64,000 bases of DNA from Ferranicluibacter rubi (GCF_011603255.1 NZ_JAANCM010000004.1:186001-250000); one strand, 5' to 3'. Counted from the stretch's first letter, positions 32,888-42,400 are shown. Numbers and translations are program-made. The notes: generated from the sequence alone by a model not told the origin.

Positions 32888-33450
32888 TCGCCGGAGGTGT
32901 CGGGATCGAACGGCCCGGCCGGGTCGTCCTTGTCGTCGACGAGACCGGCCGCCACCGGATCGACCAGCATCGTGCCGCCTTCGAGATCGATTTCGAGCAC
33001 CGAGAACTCGGAAAAGGGAATGAGAACCGGGCGGCGGCCGGGGCCTTTCAGCTCCAGCAGGTCGCCGGCACCGAAATCGAACACGCCGGTGACGACGCCG
33101 TAGCTCTTGCCCTCGGCGTCCTTCGCCTCCAGGCCTTCGAGATCGGCATAGAAGAATTCGTCCTCGTCGAGATCGTCGTCCGGCAGGTTTTCCCGCTCGA
33201 TGAACAGGTCCAGCCCGTTCAGCGCCTCGGCCGCCGTTCGGTCGTTGATGCCGCGGAAGCGGACGACCACGACGTTCTTGCTCTCGCGCAGTTCCAGCAC
33301 CTCGAAGACGCGCCCGTCCTCGCTGTGAAGATGGCCGTAATCGCCAAGCGCCGTCGGCTCCTCGGCAAAGCTTTTCACGCGGACTTCGCCGCGCAACCCT
33401 TGCGCGCCACCGATCGTGCCCATCAGGACGGGGTTTTTCAGCTTGCTCAT
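32884..33450 (-). CDS. rimM: Ribosome maturation factor RimM
   Basis: A 188-residue 16S rRNA processing protein that binds S19 during assembly of the 30S head. The N-terminal RimM domain begins at [20 protein letters not shown] and contains [14 protein letters not shown]; the C-terminal PRC barrel contains [12 protein letters not shown] and [15 protein letters not shown] 20-residue acidic tail ([13 protein letters not shown]) ends the protein. It lies 107 bp after rpsP, with a hairpin in between, and is coupled to trmD. Confidence 0.95.
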   Translation of the reverse strand: MSKLKNPVLMGTIGGAQGLRGEVRVKSFAEEPTALGDYGHLHSEDGRVFEVLELRESKNVVVVRFRGINDRTAAEALNGLDLFIERENLPDDDLDEDEFFYADLEGLEAKDAEGKSYGVVTGVFDFGAGDLLELKGPGRRPVLIPFSEFSVLEIDLEGGTMLVDPVAAGLVDDKDDPAGPFDPDTSGE

Positions 33451-33504
33451 GGAAGAACCGTTCTTGAGATCATTCGTCGGAAAGATTGGGCGACCCCATA
33501 AACG

Positions 33505-33533
33505 AAAACGGGCGGCATGAAAATGCCGCCCGT
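33505..33533 (-). terminator. Hairpin between rpsP and rimM (terminator or attenuator)
   Basis: ACGGGCGGCAT (33508-33518) pairs perfectly with ATGCCGCCCGT (33523-33533) across a 4-nt loop, followed on the minus strand by TTTTCGTTT. It looks like an intrinsic terminator inside the rpsP-rimM-trmD unit and could make ribosomal S16 more abundant than the two modification factors. Confidence 0.65.
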
Positions 33534-33557
33534 TCCCGAAGATGCGTAAAGGGTCGA

Positions 33558-33920
33558 TTACTCGGCAGCAGCGGCAGCGGCGTCGTCGGCCTTCTGCTTG
33601 GCTTCGGCGGCGCGCTCGGTCGCCTTCTTGCCGGGCTTGCCCTTGGTCGGGTTGCTGCGGGCTTCGCGCGTGACGATGCCGGCTTCGCTGAGGAAGCGCA
33701 GGACGCGGTCCGTCGGCAGGGCGCCGTGGTCGAGCCAATGCTGGATGCGCTCGTTGTTCAGTTCGACGCGCTTGGCATCGTCCTTGGCAAGCATCGGGTT
33801 CCAGGAACCGACCTTTTCGAGGAAGCGGCCGTCGCGGGGCGAACGGGCGTCGGCGATGACGACCTGGTAGAACGGACGCTTCTTGGAACCGCCGCGGGCG
33901 AGACGAATTTTCAGTGCCAT
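33558..33920 (-). CDS. rpsP: 30S ribosomal protein S16
   Basis: A 120-residue S16, an early-binding 30S assembly protein. The core is standard: [32 protein letters not shown], in short pieces, then EKVGSWNP and [13 protein letters not shown]. Beyond residue 85 a Lys/Ala-rich tail ([18 protein letters not shown]...) lengthens it relative to the 82-residue E. coli protein, as in other rhizobia. The ATG at 33920 follows AAGGAGTT. It lies between aroQ (62-bp gap) and rimM. Confidence 0.96.
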   Translation of the reverse strand: MALKIRLARGGSKKRPFYQVVIADARSPRDGRFLEKVGSWNPMLAKDDAKRVELNNERIQHWLDHGALPTDRVLRFLSEAGIVTREARSNPTKGKPGKKATERAAEAKQKADDAAAAAAE

Positions 33921-33982
33921 GTCAATAACTCCTTGAATGTTGGCGTGCCGCGGATGCGGCCTGAGGGGGTATGGAGAGACCG

Positions 33983-34288
33983 TCAATCCTTCAGATCGGC
34001 GGCGATGTCTTCGTGATGCCGGATAACTTCCTTGATGATGAAGTTCAGGAACGTCTCGGCGAAATCCGGATCCAGATGAGCGTCCTTTGCCAGGCGGCGC
34101 AGGCGTTCGATCTGGTATTCTTCGCGCGCCGGGTCGGCCGGCGGCAAATCGTGGAGGGCTTTGAGAACGCCCACGGCCTTCGTACAGCGGAAGCGCTCGG
34201 CCAGCATATGCACCAGCGCCGCATCGATATTGTCGATCGACTGGCGGTAGCCGGAAAGCTCTTCGCGGATGGAAGGGTCGATGCTCAT
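33983..34288 (-). CDS. Chorismate mutase (AroQ class)
   Basis: A 101-residue all-helical protein of the AroQ class, which converts chorismate to prephenate on the way to phenylalanine and tyrosine. The fold residues are visible: [27 protein letters not shown] at the first helix, then an [14 protein letters not shown] and a [13 protein letters not shown] segment. It lies 7 nt after ffh in the same direction, the usual rhizobial order. Some such short proteins act as regulatory domains, but length here is that of a stand-alone mutase. Confidence 0.88.
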   Translation of the reverse strand: MSIDPSIREELSGYRQSIDNIDAALVHMLAERFRCTKAVGVLKALHDLPPADPAREEYQIERLRRLAKDAHLDPDFAETFLNFIIKEVIRHHEDIAADLKD

Positions 34289-34295
34289 GCGGGCC

Positions 34296-35870
34296 TCACT
34301 TCTTCTTCGGCAGGCCGGGAAGGCCCGGGAAGCCGCCGCCGAGGCCGGGCAGCTTCCCGCCCATGCCGGGGAGACCGCCCATACCTCCAGGCATGCCCTT
34401 GCCGAGGCCGGCCGCTTCCGCCTGCTTCTGCAGGGCTTCCAGCTGCTTGGGGTCGAGGCTCGACAGGTCGGGCATGCCGCCCATTCCGCCACCCATTCCC
34501 CCGGCCATGCCACCAAGACCCATCTTGCCGGCAAGGCCGCCCATCATCTGCTTCATCATGCCGCCGCCCTTCTTGCCGCCCATGGCCTTCATCATGTCGG
34601 CCATCTGACGGTGCATCTTGAGCAGCTTGTTGATGTCGGAGGCATCCGTACCGGAGCCGCTCGCGATGCGCTTCTTGCGGGAATGCTTGAGAAGATCGGG
34701 ATTGGCGCGCTCGGCCTTGGTCATGGACGAGATGATGGCCATCTGGCGCTTGAACATGCGATCGTCGAGACCGGCCGCCGCCATCTTGTCCTTCATACCG
34801 GACATGCCGGGCATCATGCCCATGATGCCGCCCATGCCGCCCATCTTCTGCATCTGGGAAAGCTGGTCGGCGAGATCGTTGAGGTCGAACTTGCCCGACT
34901 TCATCTTGGCGGCCATGGCCGCAGCCTTCTCGGCATCGATATTCTCGGCGGCCTTTTCGACCAGCGAAACGATGTCACCCATGCCGAGGATACGGTCGGC
35001 AACGCGGCGCGGATGGAACTCGTCGAGCTCCGACATCTTCTCGCCGACGCCGATCAGCTTGATCGGCTTGCCGGTGACGGCGCGCATGGAAAGCGCCGCA
35101 CCGCCACGGCCGTCGCCATCCATGCGGGTCAGCACGAGGCCGGTGATACCGACGCGTTCGTCGAAGTTGCGCGCGAGATTGACGGCGTCCTGACCGGTCA
35201 GCGCATCGGCGACCAGCAGGATTTCATGCGGGTTCGAGCGCCGCTTGATCTCGGCCATCTCCATCATCAGCGGCTCGTCGATATGCGTACGGCCGGCGGT
35301 GTCGAGGATGACGACGTCATGACCACCGAGCTTCGCCGCCTGCACGGCGCGCGCGGCAATATCGGTCGGCGACTGCCCGGCGATGACCGGCAGCGTGTCG
35401 ATGCCCGCCTGGACACCGAGCTGGCGCAGCTGCTCCTGGGCTGCCGGCCGGCGCGTGTCGAGCGAGGCCATCAGGACCTTCTTCTTGTCGCGCGTGTTCA
35501 GTCGGTGGGCGATCTTGCCCGAGGTCGTGGTCTTGCCCGAGCCCTGGAGGCCGACCATCATGATGACGACGGGGGCGGGCGCATTGAGATCGATGGAGAC
35601 GCCGGTGGCGCCCAGCATCTCGACCAACTCGTCATGGACGATCTTGACGACCATCTGCCCGGGCTTGATCGATTTCAGAACGTTCGCGCCGACAGCCTTT
35701 TCGCGCACGCGGTCGGTGAAGGACCGCACGACTTCGAGCGCCACGTCGGCTTCCAGCAGCGCACGGCGAACCTCGCGCAGGGCAGCCGCGACATCGGCTT
35801 CCGACAGCGCACCGCGTCCTGTCAATCCGTTGAGGATCGAACCAAGGCGGTCCTGGAGGCTTTCAAACAT
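34296..35870 (-). CDS. ffh: Signal recognition particle protein Ffh
   Basis: The 524-residue SRP54 GTPase that, with 4.5S RNA, targets nascent membrane proteins to FtsY. An N-domain (MFESLQDRLGSILNGL) precedes a G-domain with GLQGSGKTTT, DTRRPAAQEQL, DTAGR and TRMDGDGRGGAALS. The M-domain includes SGSGTDASDINKLLKMHRQM. The last 70 residues are a Met/Gly/Pro-rich tail (repeated GGMGG, GLPGMGG, GLGGGFPG) that exceeds the E. coli protein. The start at 35870 is preceded by AAGGAAG. FtsY, its receptor, is encoded 5 kb away. Confidence 0.97.
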   Translation of the reverse strand: MFESLQDRLGSILNGLTGRGALSEADVAAALREVRRALLEADVALEVVRSFTDRVREKAVGANVLKSIKPGQMVVKIVHDELVEMLGATGVSIDLNAPAPVVIMMVGLQGSGKTTTSGKIAHRLNTRDKKKVLMASLDTRRPAAQEQLRQLGVQAGIDTLPVIAGQSPTDIAARAVQAAKLGGHDVVILDTAGRTHIDEPLMMEMAEIKRRSNPHEILLVADALTGQDAVNLARNFDERVGITGLVLTRMDGDGRGGAALSMRAVTGKPIKLIGVGEKMSELDEFHPRRVADRILGMGDIVSLVEKAAENIDAEKAAAMAAKMKSGKFDLNDLADQLSQMQKMGGMGGIMGMMPGMSGMKDKMAAAGLDDRMFKRQMAIISSMTKAERANPDLLKHSRKKRIASGSGTDASDINKLLKMHRQMADMMKAMGGKKGGGMMKQMMGGLAGKMGLGGMAGGMGGGMGGMPDLSSLDPKQLEALQKQAEAAGLGKGMPGGMGGLPGMGGKLPGLGGGFPGLPGLPKKK

Positions 35871-36253
35871 CGGCTCTTCCTTTTCGTTTGCAAGCATGTG
35901 CCGCAAACGTGGGTTCCGGGTCGTTTTCAAACAAGACGCAAAGCCGAACGGCACCCGAGGGCGCATCGCGCTGTCGGGTGTTGACCTCCGGGAACGTTTA
36001 TACCTTGAAAGGGTCCCGGTCGGCGGCTCGGAGTCGTGTCTCGTCGCAGATGGAGCGCGGTAAACAGCAAACAGCCCGGAAAGTCAAGGCTTGCCGCCAT
36101 CGCGCCGCTTTGGGCCAGCCGATCCGCACAGGCACGGTGCTGCTTTCCGATGGCGCCGGAACGAAAAAGCCGCCATCATCACCTATCACGTCGGGCACCG
36201 ACGGCTGCCAAAGACGACCGCTCGTTCATGCGGATAGGGCACGAGGATATGGA
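35871..36253. other. Divergent spacer ffh / metallo-hydrolase; nothing recognised
   Basis: No gene, RNA or strong promoter was identified in these 383 bp. The 4.5S RNA gene is not here as far as I can see. Open frames across the spacer lack protein-like composition. Confidence 0.55.
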
Positions 36254-37342
36254 ATGAAACGCCGCACGTTCTTCAAATGGTCGCTGGCCGGCGCTGTCGC
36301 CGTCTTGTCCGGCGGCTTCACCGCAAGGAGCAGCATGGCCGCGAACCGCTACTATAGAGGCCCCGTCAGCGATCATTTCGACGGCACCCGCTTCTTCAAT
36401 CCCGGCGGCGTCGAGCCCAACGGCTTTGGCGACCTCCTGCGCTGGCGGTTCAACGGCCAGCAGGCGACCTGGCCCAAGACGCCCGATCCCCGCGCGACCG
36501 TGATAAAGCCGGAAGCGTCGGTCACCGGGCAGAACCTGCGCGTCACCATGGTCGGCCACGCCTCCATGCTGATCCAGGTGGCCGGCCTCAACATCCTCAC
36601 TGATCCCGTCTGGTCGGAACGCGCAAGCCCCGTCTCCTTTGCCGGTCCGCGCCGCGTCTCGCCGCCCGGTATCCGCCTCGAGGATCTTCCCCGCATCGAT
36701 GTCGTGCTGATCAGCCACAATCATTACGACCATCTCGACCAGCCGACGATCGCGCGCCTCGAGGCGGGCCACAAGCCCACCTTCGTCACGCCGCTCGGCA
36801 ACGACGTTGCCATCCGCAAGGTGGCGCCGGAGGCGAAGATCGCGCTCATGGACTGGGGCGACGCCCTCGATATCAAGGACGGCATCTCGATCCACTGCGA
36901 GCCGGCGCATCACTGGTCGGCGCGCGGGCTCGGCGACCGGCGAAAGGCGCTCTGGGCTGCCTTCGTCATCTCGACGCCGGCCGGCCGGATCTACCATATC
37001 GGCGACACCGGCTTTCACGACGGCATCAACTATCGTGCGGCGGGCAAAACCTATGGCAGCTTCCGCCTCGCCATCCTGCCGATCGGCGCCTATGAGCCGC
37101 GCTGGTTCATGAAGGGCCAGCACCAGAACCCGGACGAGGCGATCGAAGGCATGCGTCTTGCGAACGCCGCCTACGCCGTCGGTCATCACTTCGCGACCAT
37201 CCAGCTGACCGACGAGGCGATGGATGCGCCGGAAAAGGCGCTGACTGCCGCCCTTGCAAAACACGATGTCGATCCCGCCCGCGTTCGCCCGCTCCATGCC
37301 GGCGAAGTCTTCGACGTGCCCCCGGAAAGGAACCCCGCATGA
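36254..37342 (+). CDS. Tat-exported UlaG/NAPE-PLD-like metallo-hydrolase
   Basis: A 362-residue metallo-beta-lactamase-fold protein. The N-terminus is a twin-arginine signal (KRRTFFKWSLAGA, hydrophobic core to about 30), so it should be exported folded with metals in place. The metal site is SHNHYDHLD (His155, His157, Asp159, His160), preceded by VGHASMLIQ and followed by IGDTGFHDG and GHHFATIQLTDEA. That arrangement fits the UlaG/NAPE-PLD-like branch, whose members cleave lactones or phosphodiesters; the substrate here is unknown. Its last codons overlap the ureohydrolase start by 4 nt. Confidence 0.85.
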   Translation: MKRRTFFKWSLAGAVAVLSGGFTARSSMAANRYYRGPVSDHFDGTRFFNPGGVEPNGFGDLLRWRFNGQQATWPKTPDPRATVIKPEASVTGQNLRVTMVGHASMLIQVAGLNILTDPVWSERASPVSFAGPRRVSPPGIRLEDLPRIDVVLISHNHYDHLDQPTIARLEAGHKPTFVTPLGNDVAIRKVAPEAKIALMDWGDALDIKDGISIHCEPAHHWSARGLGDRRKALWAAFVISTPAGRIYHIGDTGFHDGINYRAAGKTYGSFRLAILPIGAYEPRWFMKGQHQNPDEAIEGMRLANAAYAVGHHFATIQLTDEAMDAPEKALTAALAKHDVDPARVRPLHAGEVFDVPPERNPA

Positions 37343-38298
37343 CCAACAGCACCTTCCACCAGCCGGTAGATGCCGTCGAAGTCCCGCGCTTTGCCGGTCA
37401 CTCCACGTTCATGCGGCTGCCCGCCGTTCAGGACGCAACCGGCCTCGATATCGCGCTTGTCGGCATCCCCTGGGATGGTGGCACCACCAATCGCGCCGGC
37501 GCCCGACACGGGCCGCGCGAGGTCCGCAACCAGTCGAGCATGATGCGGCGCGTCCATCATGTCACGCTCACCGAGCCGTTCAGCATCGCGAATATCGCCG
37601 ATGTCGGCGACATCAGCGTCAATCCGATCGATCTTCTCGACGGGCTGAAGCGGATCGAGGCCGGCATGCGCGCCATCGTGGAAGCCGGCGCGATCCCACT
37701 ATCCGTCGGCGGCGATCACCTCACGACGCTGCCAGTCATGCGCGCGGTGGCCGCAGGCGGCCCGGTCGGCATGATCCATTTCGACGCCCATTCCGACACA
37801 AACGACACCTATTTCGGCGGCAACCCCTATACCCACGGCACGCCGTTCCGCCGCGCCATCGAGGAAGGGCTGCTCGATCCGAAACGCACGGTGCAGATCG
37901 GCATTCGCGGCTCGATCTACGCGACCGACGAGCACGACTGGGCGCGCGCGCAAGGCATCCGCGTCATCTACATGGAGGAATGCACCCGCCGCGGCATCGC
38001 CGATGTGATGGCGGAAGCCCGCGCGATTGCCGGTGATGGGCCGACCTATGTCAGCTTCGACATCGACTGCATCGACCCCTCCATGGCGCCGGGCACGGGA
38101 ACGCCCGAGATCGGCGGCTTCACCACCCGCGAGGCACAGGCGCTGGTGCGGGAACTCTCCGGCGTGCGGATCGTCGCAGCCGATGTCGTGGAGGTCGCTC
38201 CGCCCTTCGACGTCGCGGGCATGACGGCGCTGGCCGGCGCAACCATCCTGTTCGAGCTGCTCTGCGTGATCGCGGAGGGTGTCGCCGCGCGCCGGTGA
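37339..38298 (+). CDS. speB: Ureohydrolase (agmatinase / guanidinobutyrase family)
   Basis: A 319-residue arginase-superfamily enzyme that splits a guanidino compound into an amine and urea. Metal ligands are clear: His127 in GGDH, Asp149/His151/Asp153 in DAHSDTND, and Asp241/Asp243 in DIDCIDP, followed by APGTGTPE. The family cannot be separated by eye into agmatinase, guanidinobutyrase or guanidinopropionase, so the symbol is provisional. The ATG overlaps the stop of the Tat metallo-hydrolase gene (ATGA), suggesting the two form an operon; a shared pathway is not evident. Confidence 0.85.
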   Translation: MTNSTFHQPVDAVEVPRFAGHSTFMRLPAVQDATGLDIALVGIPWDGGTTNRAGARHGPREVRNQSSMMRRVHHVTLTEPFSIANIADVGDISVNPIDLLDGLKRIEAGMRAIVEAGAIPLSVGGDHLTTLPVMRAVAAGGPVGMIHFDAHSDTNDTYFGGNPYTHGTPFRRAIEEGLLDPKRTVQIGIRGSIYATDEHDWARAQGIRVIYMEECTRRGIADVMAEARAIAGDGPTYVSFDIDCIDPSMAPGTGTPEIGGFTTREAQALVRELSGVRIVAADVVEVAPPFDVAGMTALAGATILFELLCVIAEGVAARR

Positions 38299-38394
38299 CG
38301 GCAACCCTCCATTGATCCCGGCCTCTGGTAATCCCGCGTATTTTCCGCCATATACGCCCTTTCGCAGGACCTTTGCGCAAGGGTATGGGCAGGC

Positions 38395-39312
38395 ATGGAC
38401 AGGACGGTCGAATTCGCAAGGATGAACGGGCTCGGCAACGCCATTCTGGTCGTGGACATGCGCGGCCGGAGCGATGCTGTCACCCCTGCGGCGGCCATCG
38501 CGCTCAATGCCGATCCGCAGACCCGCTTCGACCAGATCATGGCGATCCATGATCCGAAGGCCTCGGGAACCGATGCCTGGATCGACATCCTGAATTCCGA
38601 CGGCACCAAGGCGCAGGCCTGCGGCAATGGCACGCGCTGCGTGGTGCAGGCGCTGGCGGCGGAAACCGGCCGCAAGACCTTTACATTCCAAACGGTCGCG
38701 GGCGTCCTCAATGCCGAGGAACATGCCGACGGCACGATCTCGGTCGACATGGGCAAGCCGGTGTTCGACTGGAACCGCATTCCTCTGGCCGAAGACTTCC
38801 ACGACACGAGCCGCATAGAGCTGCAGATCGGCCCGATCGACGATCCTGTGCTGCATTCGCCCTCCGCCATGTCGATGGGCAATCCGCATGCGATCTTCTG
38901 GGTGGATCGTGATGTCATGTCCTACGATCTCGCGCGCTTCGGCCCGCTGCTCGAAAATCACCCGATGTTTCCCGAGCGCGCCAATATCACGCTTGCTCAA
39001 GTGACATCGCAGAGTGGCATGACCACCCGCACCTGGGAACGCGGCGCCGGGCTGACGCTCGCCTGCGGCTCGGCGGCTTGCGCTGCCGCCGTCAGCGGCG
39101 CCCGCACGGGACGCACGGGCCGCAAGGTGGCGGTGACCGTTGCAAGTGCTGTGCCTTCCGGCGTGCTCACCATCGACTGGCGCGAGAGCGACGATCACGT
39201 CGTCATGACCGGCCCAGCCGCGTGGGAATGGTCCGGCCGCGTCGATCCGGAGACCGGCGCTTTCACGCGCGAACCTGACACAGGGGCGCAAGCGACAGGG
39301 GCACAGGCATAG
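38395..39312 (+). CDS. dapF: Diaminopimelate epimerase
   Basis: A 305-residue cofactor-independent epimerase that makes meso-diaminopimelate for peptidoglycan and lysine. The two catalytic cysteines lie in symmetric halves: Cys76 in ACGNGTRC and Cys224 in [19 protein letters not shown] at the N-terminus and [11 protein letters not shown] in the middle are family hallmarks. About 30 residues at the C-terminus ([14 protein letters not shown]...) extend the fold with low-complexity sequence. Its stop shares one base with the mtaB start. Confidence 0.96.
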   Translation: MDRTVEFARMNGLGNAILVVDMRGRSDAVTPAAAIALNADPQTRFDQIMAIHDPKASGTDAWIDILNSDGTKAQACGNGTRCVVQALAAETGRKTFTFQTVAGVLNAEEHADGTISVDMGKPVFDWNRIPLAEDFHDTSRIELQIGPIDDPVLHSPSAMSMGNPHAIFWVDRDVMSYDLARFGPLLENHPMFPERANITLAQVTSQSGMTTRTWERGAGLTLACGSAACAAAVSGARTGRTGRKVAVTVASAVPSGVLTIDWRESDDHVVMTGPAAWEWSGRVDPETGAFTREPDTGAQATGAQA

Positions 39313-40586
39313 TGAGCGGCGTCGAGATCATCACCTTCGGCTGCCGCCTGAACACCTACGAGTCCGAAGTGATGCGCGGGGCGGCCGAAAAGGCGGGCCT
39401 GAACAATGCCGTGCTGGTGAATACCTGCGCGGTGACCGGCGAGGCCGTGCGACAGGCCCGCAAGGCGATCCGCCGCGCCCGGCGCGAGCACCCGGATGCC
39501 CGCATCATCGTCACTGGCTGCGCCGCCCAGACCGAGGCCGGCACCTTTGCCGCGATGCCGGAAGTGGACGCCGTCCTCGGCAATGCGGAGAAGCTGGAAA
39601 GCAGCGCCTATCGCGCTCTGCCCGACTTCGGCGTTGCCGGCGAGGAAAAGCTGCGCGTCAACGACATCATGAGCGTGCGGGAAACCGCGCCGCAGATGGT
39701 GCGGATGATCGAGGGTCATGTGCGCGCCTTCGTGCAGGTGCAGAACGGCTGCGACCATCGCTGCACCTTCTGCATCATTCCGTACGGTCGCGGCAATTCC
39801 CGCTCGGTGCCGATGGGCGCCGTGGTCGATCAGGCCCGCATGCTGGTGGAGAACGGCTACCGCGAGATCGTGCTGACGGGCGTGGACGCCACCAGCTATG
39901 GCGGCGACTTGACCGGCACGCCGACGCTCGGACTGCTGGCCAAGACCCTCCTGAAGCAGGTGCCGGAGCTTGCCCGCCTGCGCCTCTCGTCCATCGACAG
40001 CATCGAGGCCGACCGGCACCTGATCGACCTGATCGCCGACGAGCCGCGCTTTATGCCGCACCTGCATCTCTCGCTCCAGCATGGCGACGACATGATCCTC
40101 AAGCGAATGAAGCGACGGCATTCGCGCGCCGATGCGCTCGCCTTCATGAACGAGGCCCGTCGCCTGCGTCCCGGCATCGCCTTCGGCGCCGACATGATCG
40201 CCGGCTTCCCGACCGAGACGGAAGAGATGTTCGCAGCGGCGGGAACGCTGGCGCAGGAAGCAGGGATCGCAAGCCTGCACGTGTTCCCCTACAGTCCACG
40301 CGAAGGCACGCCCGCCGCCCGCATGCCGCAGCACGATCCCCTGCTGATCCGGGAGCGCGCCGCACGCCTGCGGGCCATCGGAGAGGATTTGGCACGCGAC
40401 CACCTGACCTCCATGGTCGGCACCACGCAGACCGTGCTGGTCGAAAGCAACAGCACCGGCCACACGGAAAATTTCACCCGCGTCGCGACACCGGGGCTTG
40501 AACCCCGCTCGCTGGTCGCGACGACGATCACGGGCCACGATGGCAAGAACCTCTCCATCGACACCGCCGAAAGACAGGCCGCGTGA
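39312..40586 (+). CDS. mtaB: tRNA (t6A37) methylthiotransferase
   Basis: A 424-residue radical-SAM methylthiotransferase that makes ms2t6A37 in tRNAs decoding ANN codons. The N-terminal UPF0004 domain supplies three cysteines for the auxiliary cluster (FGCRLNTYE, VNTCAVT, VTGCAAQ). The radical-SAM cluster is CDHRCTFC (Cys147, 151, 154). The C-terminus ends in a weak TRAM-like region. The start is GTG, overlapping the dapF stop TAG by one base, with ftsY following 32 bp later. Confidence 0.93.
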   Translation: MSGVEIITFGCRLNTYESEVMRGAAEKAGLNNAVLVNTCAVTGEAVRQARKAIRRARREHPDARIIVTGCAAQTEAGTFAAMPEVDAVLGNAEKLESSAYRALPDFGVAGEEKLRVNDIMSVRETAPQMVRMIEGHVRAFVQVQNGCDHRCTFCIIPYGRGNSRSVPMGAVVDQARMLVENGYREIVLTGVDATSYGGDLTGTPTLGLLAKTLLKQVPELARLRLSSIDSIEADRHLIDLIADEPRFMPHLHLSLQHGDDMILKRMKRRHSRADALAFMNEARRLRPGIAFGADMIAGFPTETEEMFAAAGTLAQEAGIASLHVFPYSPREGTPAARMPQHDPLLIRERAARLRAIGEDLARDHLTSMVGTTQTVLVESNSTGHTENFTRVATPGLEPRSLVATTITGHDGKNLSIDTAERQAA

Positions 40587-40618
40587 CATGAGCGGCCCCG
40601 CAGGTTTCAGGATATAAG

Positions 40619-42010
40619 ATGGCGTTCGACTTCCTCAAAAGGGTCTTCACATTCGATCAGGTGCCGCCGGAAGCGCCCGTGGCGGACGAGCGCGCGCCGG
40701 ATGCGGCAAAGCCTGCGGAGACCGCAGCCCCGGTCGCCGAAGACGTCAGCACTTTCGAACCGTCTCTTCTTTCCGATACCGCGCCGGAAGACTCCCTGCC
40801 CATTGCCGAGGATCCGGTTTTGGCCGAAGAGATCGCCACGGCCGGCGGCCCGGCGGCCGATGACGACACTGACGGGCAAGACACCGAGGAGCCGCTTCTG
40901 CCGCTCCCAGCAGTCGAGGATATCGGCGATCTCGGCGTAGTGCCGCTGTCGCTGCTCGAAGCGGAGGCGGAGCTTGCACCCGGCGAGAGCCCGACCGCAG
41001 ATCTCGACCGTCCGCGCGACATTTCCGCCCTGCCCGCAGGCTTTGCCACGGGGCCGGCGCCCGAGCCGGAGGCCGCCCCAGAAGGCGAACGCCTGACCTG
41101 GTTCCAGCGCCTGCGCGCCGGCCTGTCGCGCACCTCCTCGCAGCTGACCGGCCAGATCACGGCGCTCTTCACCAAGCGCAAGCTGGACGACGCCACGCTC
41201 GAAGAACTGGAGGACCTGCTAATCCAGGCCGACCTCGGCGTCGAGACCGCGTTGCGCATCACCGATACGCTCGCCTCCGAGCGCTACGGCCGCGACGTCT
41301 CGGGTGCGGATGTCTCGCGCATCATGGCAGCCGAGATCACCAAGGTTCTCACGCCCGTCGCCAAGCCGCTGCAGCTCGACCTCAACCATCGCCCGCACGT
41401 CATCCTCGTCGTCGGCGTCAACGGCACCGGCAAGACGACGACCATCGGCAAGCTCGCCGCCAAGCTCTCGGGCGCGGGCCTGAAGGTCATGCTGGCCGCC
41501 GGCGACACCTTCCGCGCCGCCGCCATCGAGCAGCTGAAGATCTGGGCAGACCGGACGAACAGCCATATCGTCTCTTCGAAGCTCGGCGCCGACGCCGCGG
41601 GCCTGGCCTACGAGGCCTTCGAGGAAGCCCGCCGGCAGAAGAGCGATGTGCTGATCATCGACACCGCCGGCCGCCTGCAGAACCGCACGGAGCTGATGGC
41701 CGAGCTCGAAAAGATCGTCCGTGTGCTCGGCAAGCTCGATCCGGATGCGCCGCACACGGTGCTGCAGACGCTGGACGCGACCACCGGGCAGAATGCGCTC
41801 AATCAGGTCGAGATCTTCCGCAACGTCGCCGGCGTCAACGGGTTGATCATGACCAAGCTCGACGGCACGGCACGCGGCGGCATCCTCGTCGCCATCTCCG
41901 CCAAGCACAAGCTGCCGGTCTACTTCATCGGCGTCGGCGAGGGAATCGACGATCTCGAACCCTTCGAGGCCCAGGATTTTGCCGAGGCGATCGCCGGGAT
42001 TGCGGACTAA
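40619..42010 (+). CDS. ftsY: Signal recognition particle receptor FtsY
   Basis: A 463-residue SRP receptor GTPase at the inner membrane. The first 160 residues are acidic and low complexity (the membrane-contacting A domain, starting MAFDFLKRVFTF). The N-domain helices (LDDATLEELEDLLIQADLGVETA in part) precede the G-domain with GVNGTGKTTT, AGDTFRAAAIEQL, DTAGRLQNRTELM and TKLDGTARGG. It pairs with Ffh encoded 5 kb upstream. Its stop TAA shares one base with the GFA gene start. Confidence 0.97.
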   Translation: MAFDFLKRVFTFDQVPPEAPVADERAPDAAKPAETAAPVAEDVSTFEPSLLSDTAPEDSLPIAEDPVLAEEIATAGGPAADDDTDGQDTEEPLLPLPAVEDIGDLGVVPLSLLEAEAELAPGESPTADLDRPRDISALPAGFATGPAPEPEAAPEGERLTWFQRLRAGLSRTSSQLTGQITALFTKRKLDDATLEELEDLLIQADLGVETALRITDTLASERYGRDVSGADVSRIMAAEITKVLTPVAKPLQLDLNHRPHVILVVGVNGTGKTTTIGKLAAKLSGAGLKVMLAAGDTFRAAAIEQLKIWADRTNSHIVSSKLGADAAGLAYEAFEEARRQKSDVLIIDTAGRLQNRTELMAELEKIVRVLGKLDPDAPHTVLQTLDATTGQNALNQVEIFRNVAGVNGLIMTKLDGTARGGILVAISAKHKLPVYFIGVGEGIDDLEPFEAQDFAEAIAGIAD

Positions 42011-42384
42011 TGGAGATGACTAGGGTTGCGCGAGAGCTTGCCTGTCATTGCGGTGAAATTCGCCTGAGTTGCGATGCGCCGCTGACGAGCGTTGTCGAAT
42101 GCAATTGCTCGACCTGCGGGCGGACCGGCTTCCTGCATTGGAAAGTACCTGCGGCCTCATTGAGTTTGACGAGCCAAAGGATCGGACTGTCAACCTATGC
42201 CTGGCGCGGCTTGCACGAAGGACAGCATTTCTGCCGCATTTGCGGAACAGCGATGATGCGGACCGGCTATCCGGGAGATCGCGTTTCACTGAACGCGCGA
42301 TGCATAGTCGGCATTGATGTCTTCGATCTGGAGACCGTTCGCTACGATGGCCGCAATGAGATGCCGCCAGGACCGACGCTTTAA
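42010..42384 (+). CDS. GFA (glutathione-dependent formaldehyde-activating-like) domain protein
   Basis: A 124-residue zinc-binding protein of the GFA/CENP-V family. Cysteines 12 and 14 (ACHCG), 31, 33 and 36 (CNCSTCG), and 75 and 78 (FCRICGT) give the two zinc sites expected. Members catalyse or assist formaldehyde-glutathione adduct chemistry, although most are uncharacterised. The ATG overlaps ftsY by one base and yciB follows within 17 bp. Codon use looks different from the neighbours (more TTG, GTT, TCA, ATT codons), so it may have been inserted into a conserved operon. Confidence 0.85.
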   Translation: MEMTRVARELACHCGEIRLSCDAPLTSVVECNCSTCGRTGFLHWKVPAASLSLTSQRIGLSTYAWRGLHEGQHFCRICGTAMMRTGYPGDRVSLNARCIVGIDVFDLETVRYDGRNEMPPGPTL

Positions 42385-42400
42385 CGAAAGAATGGATGCC

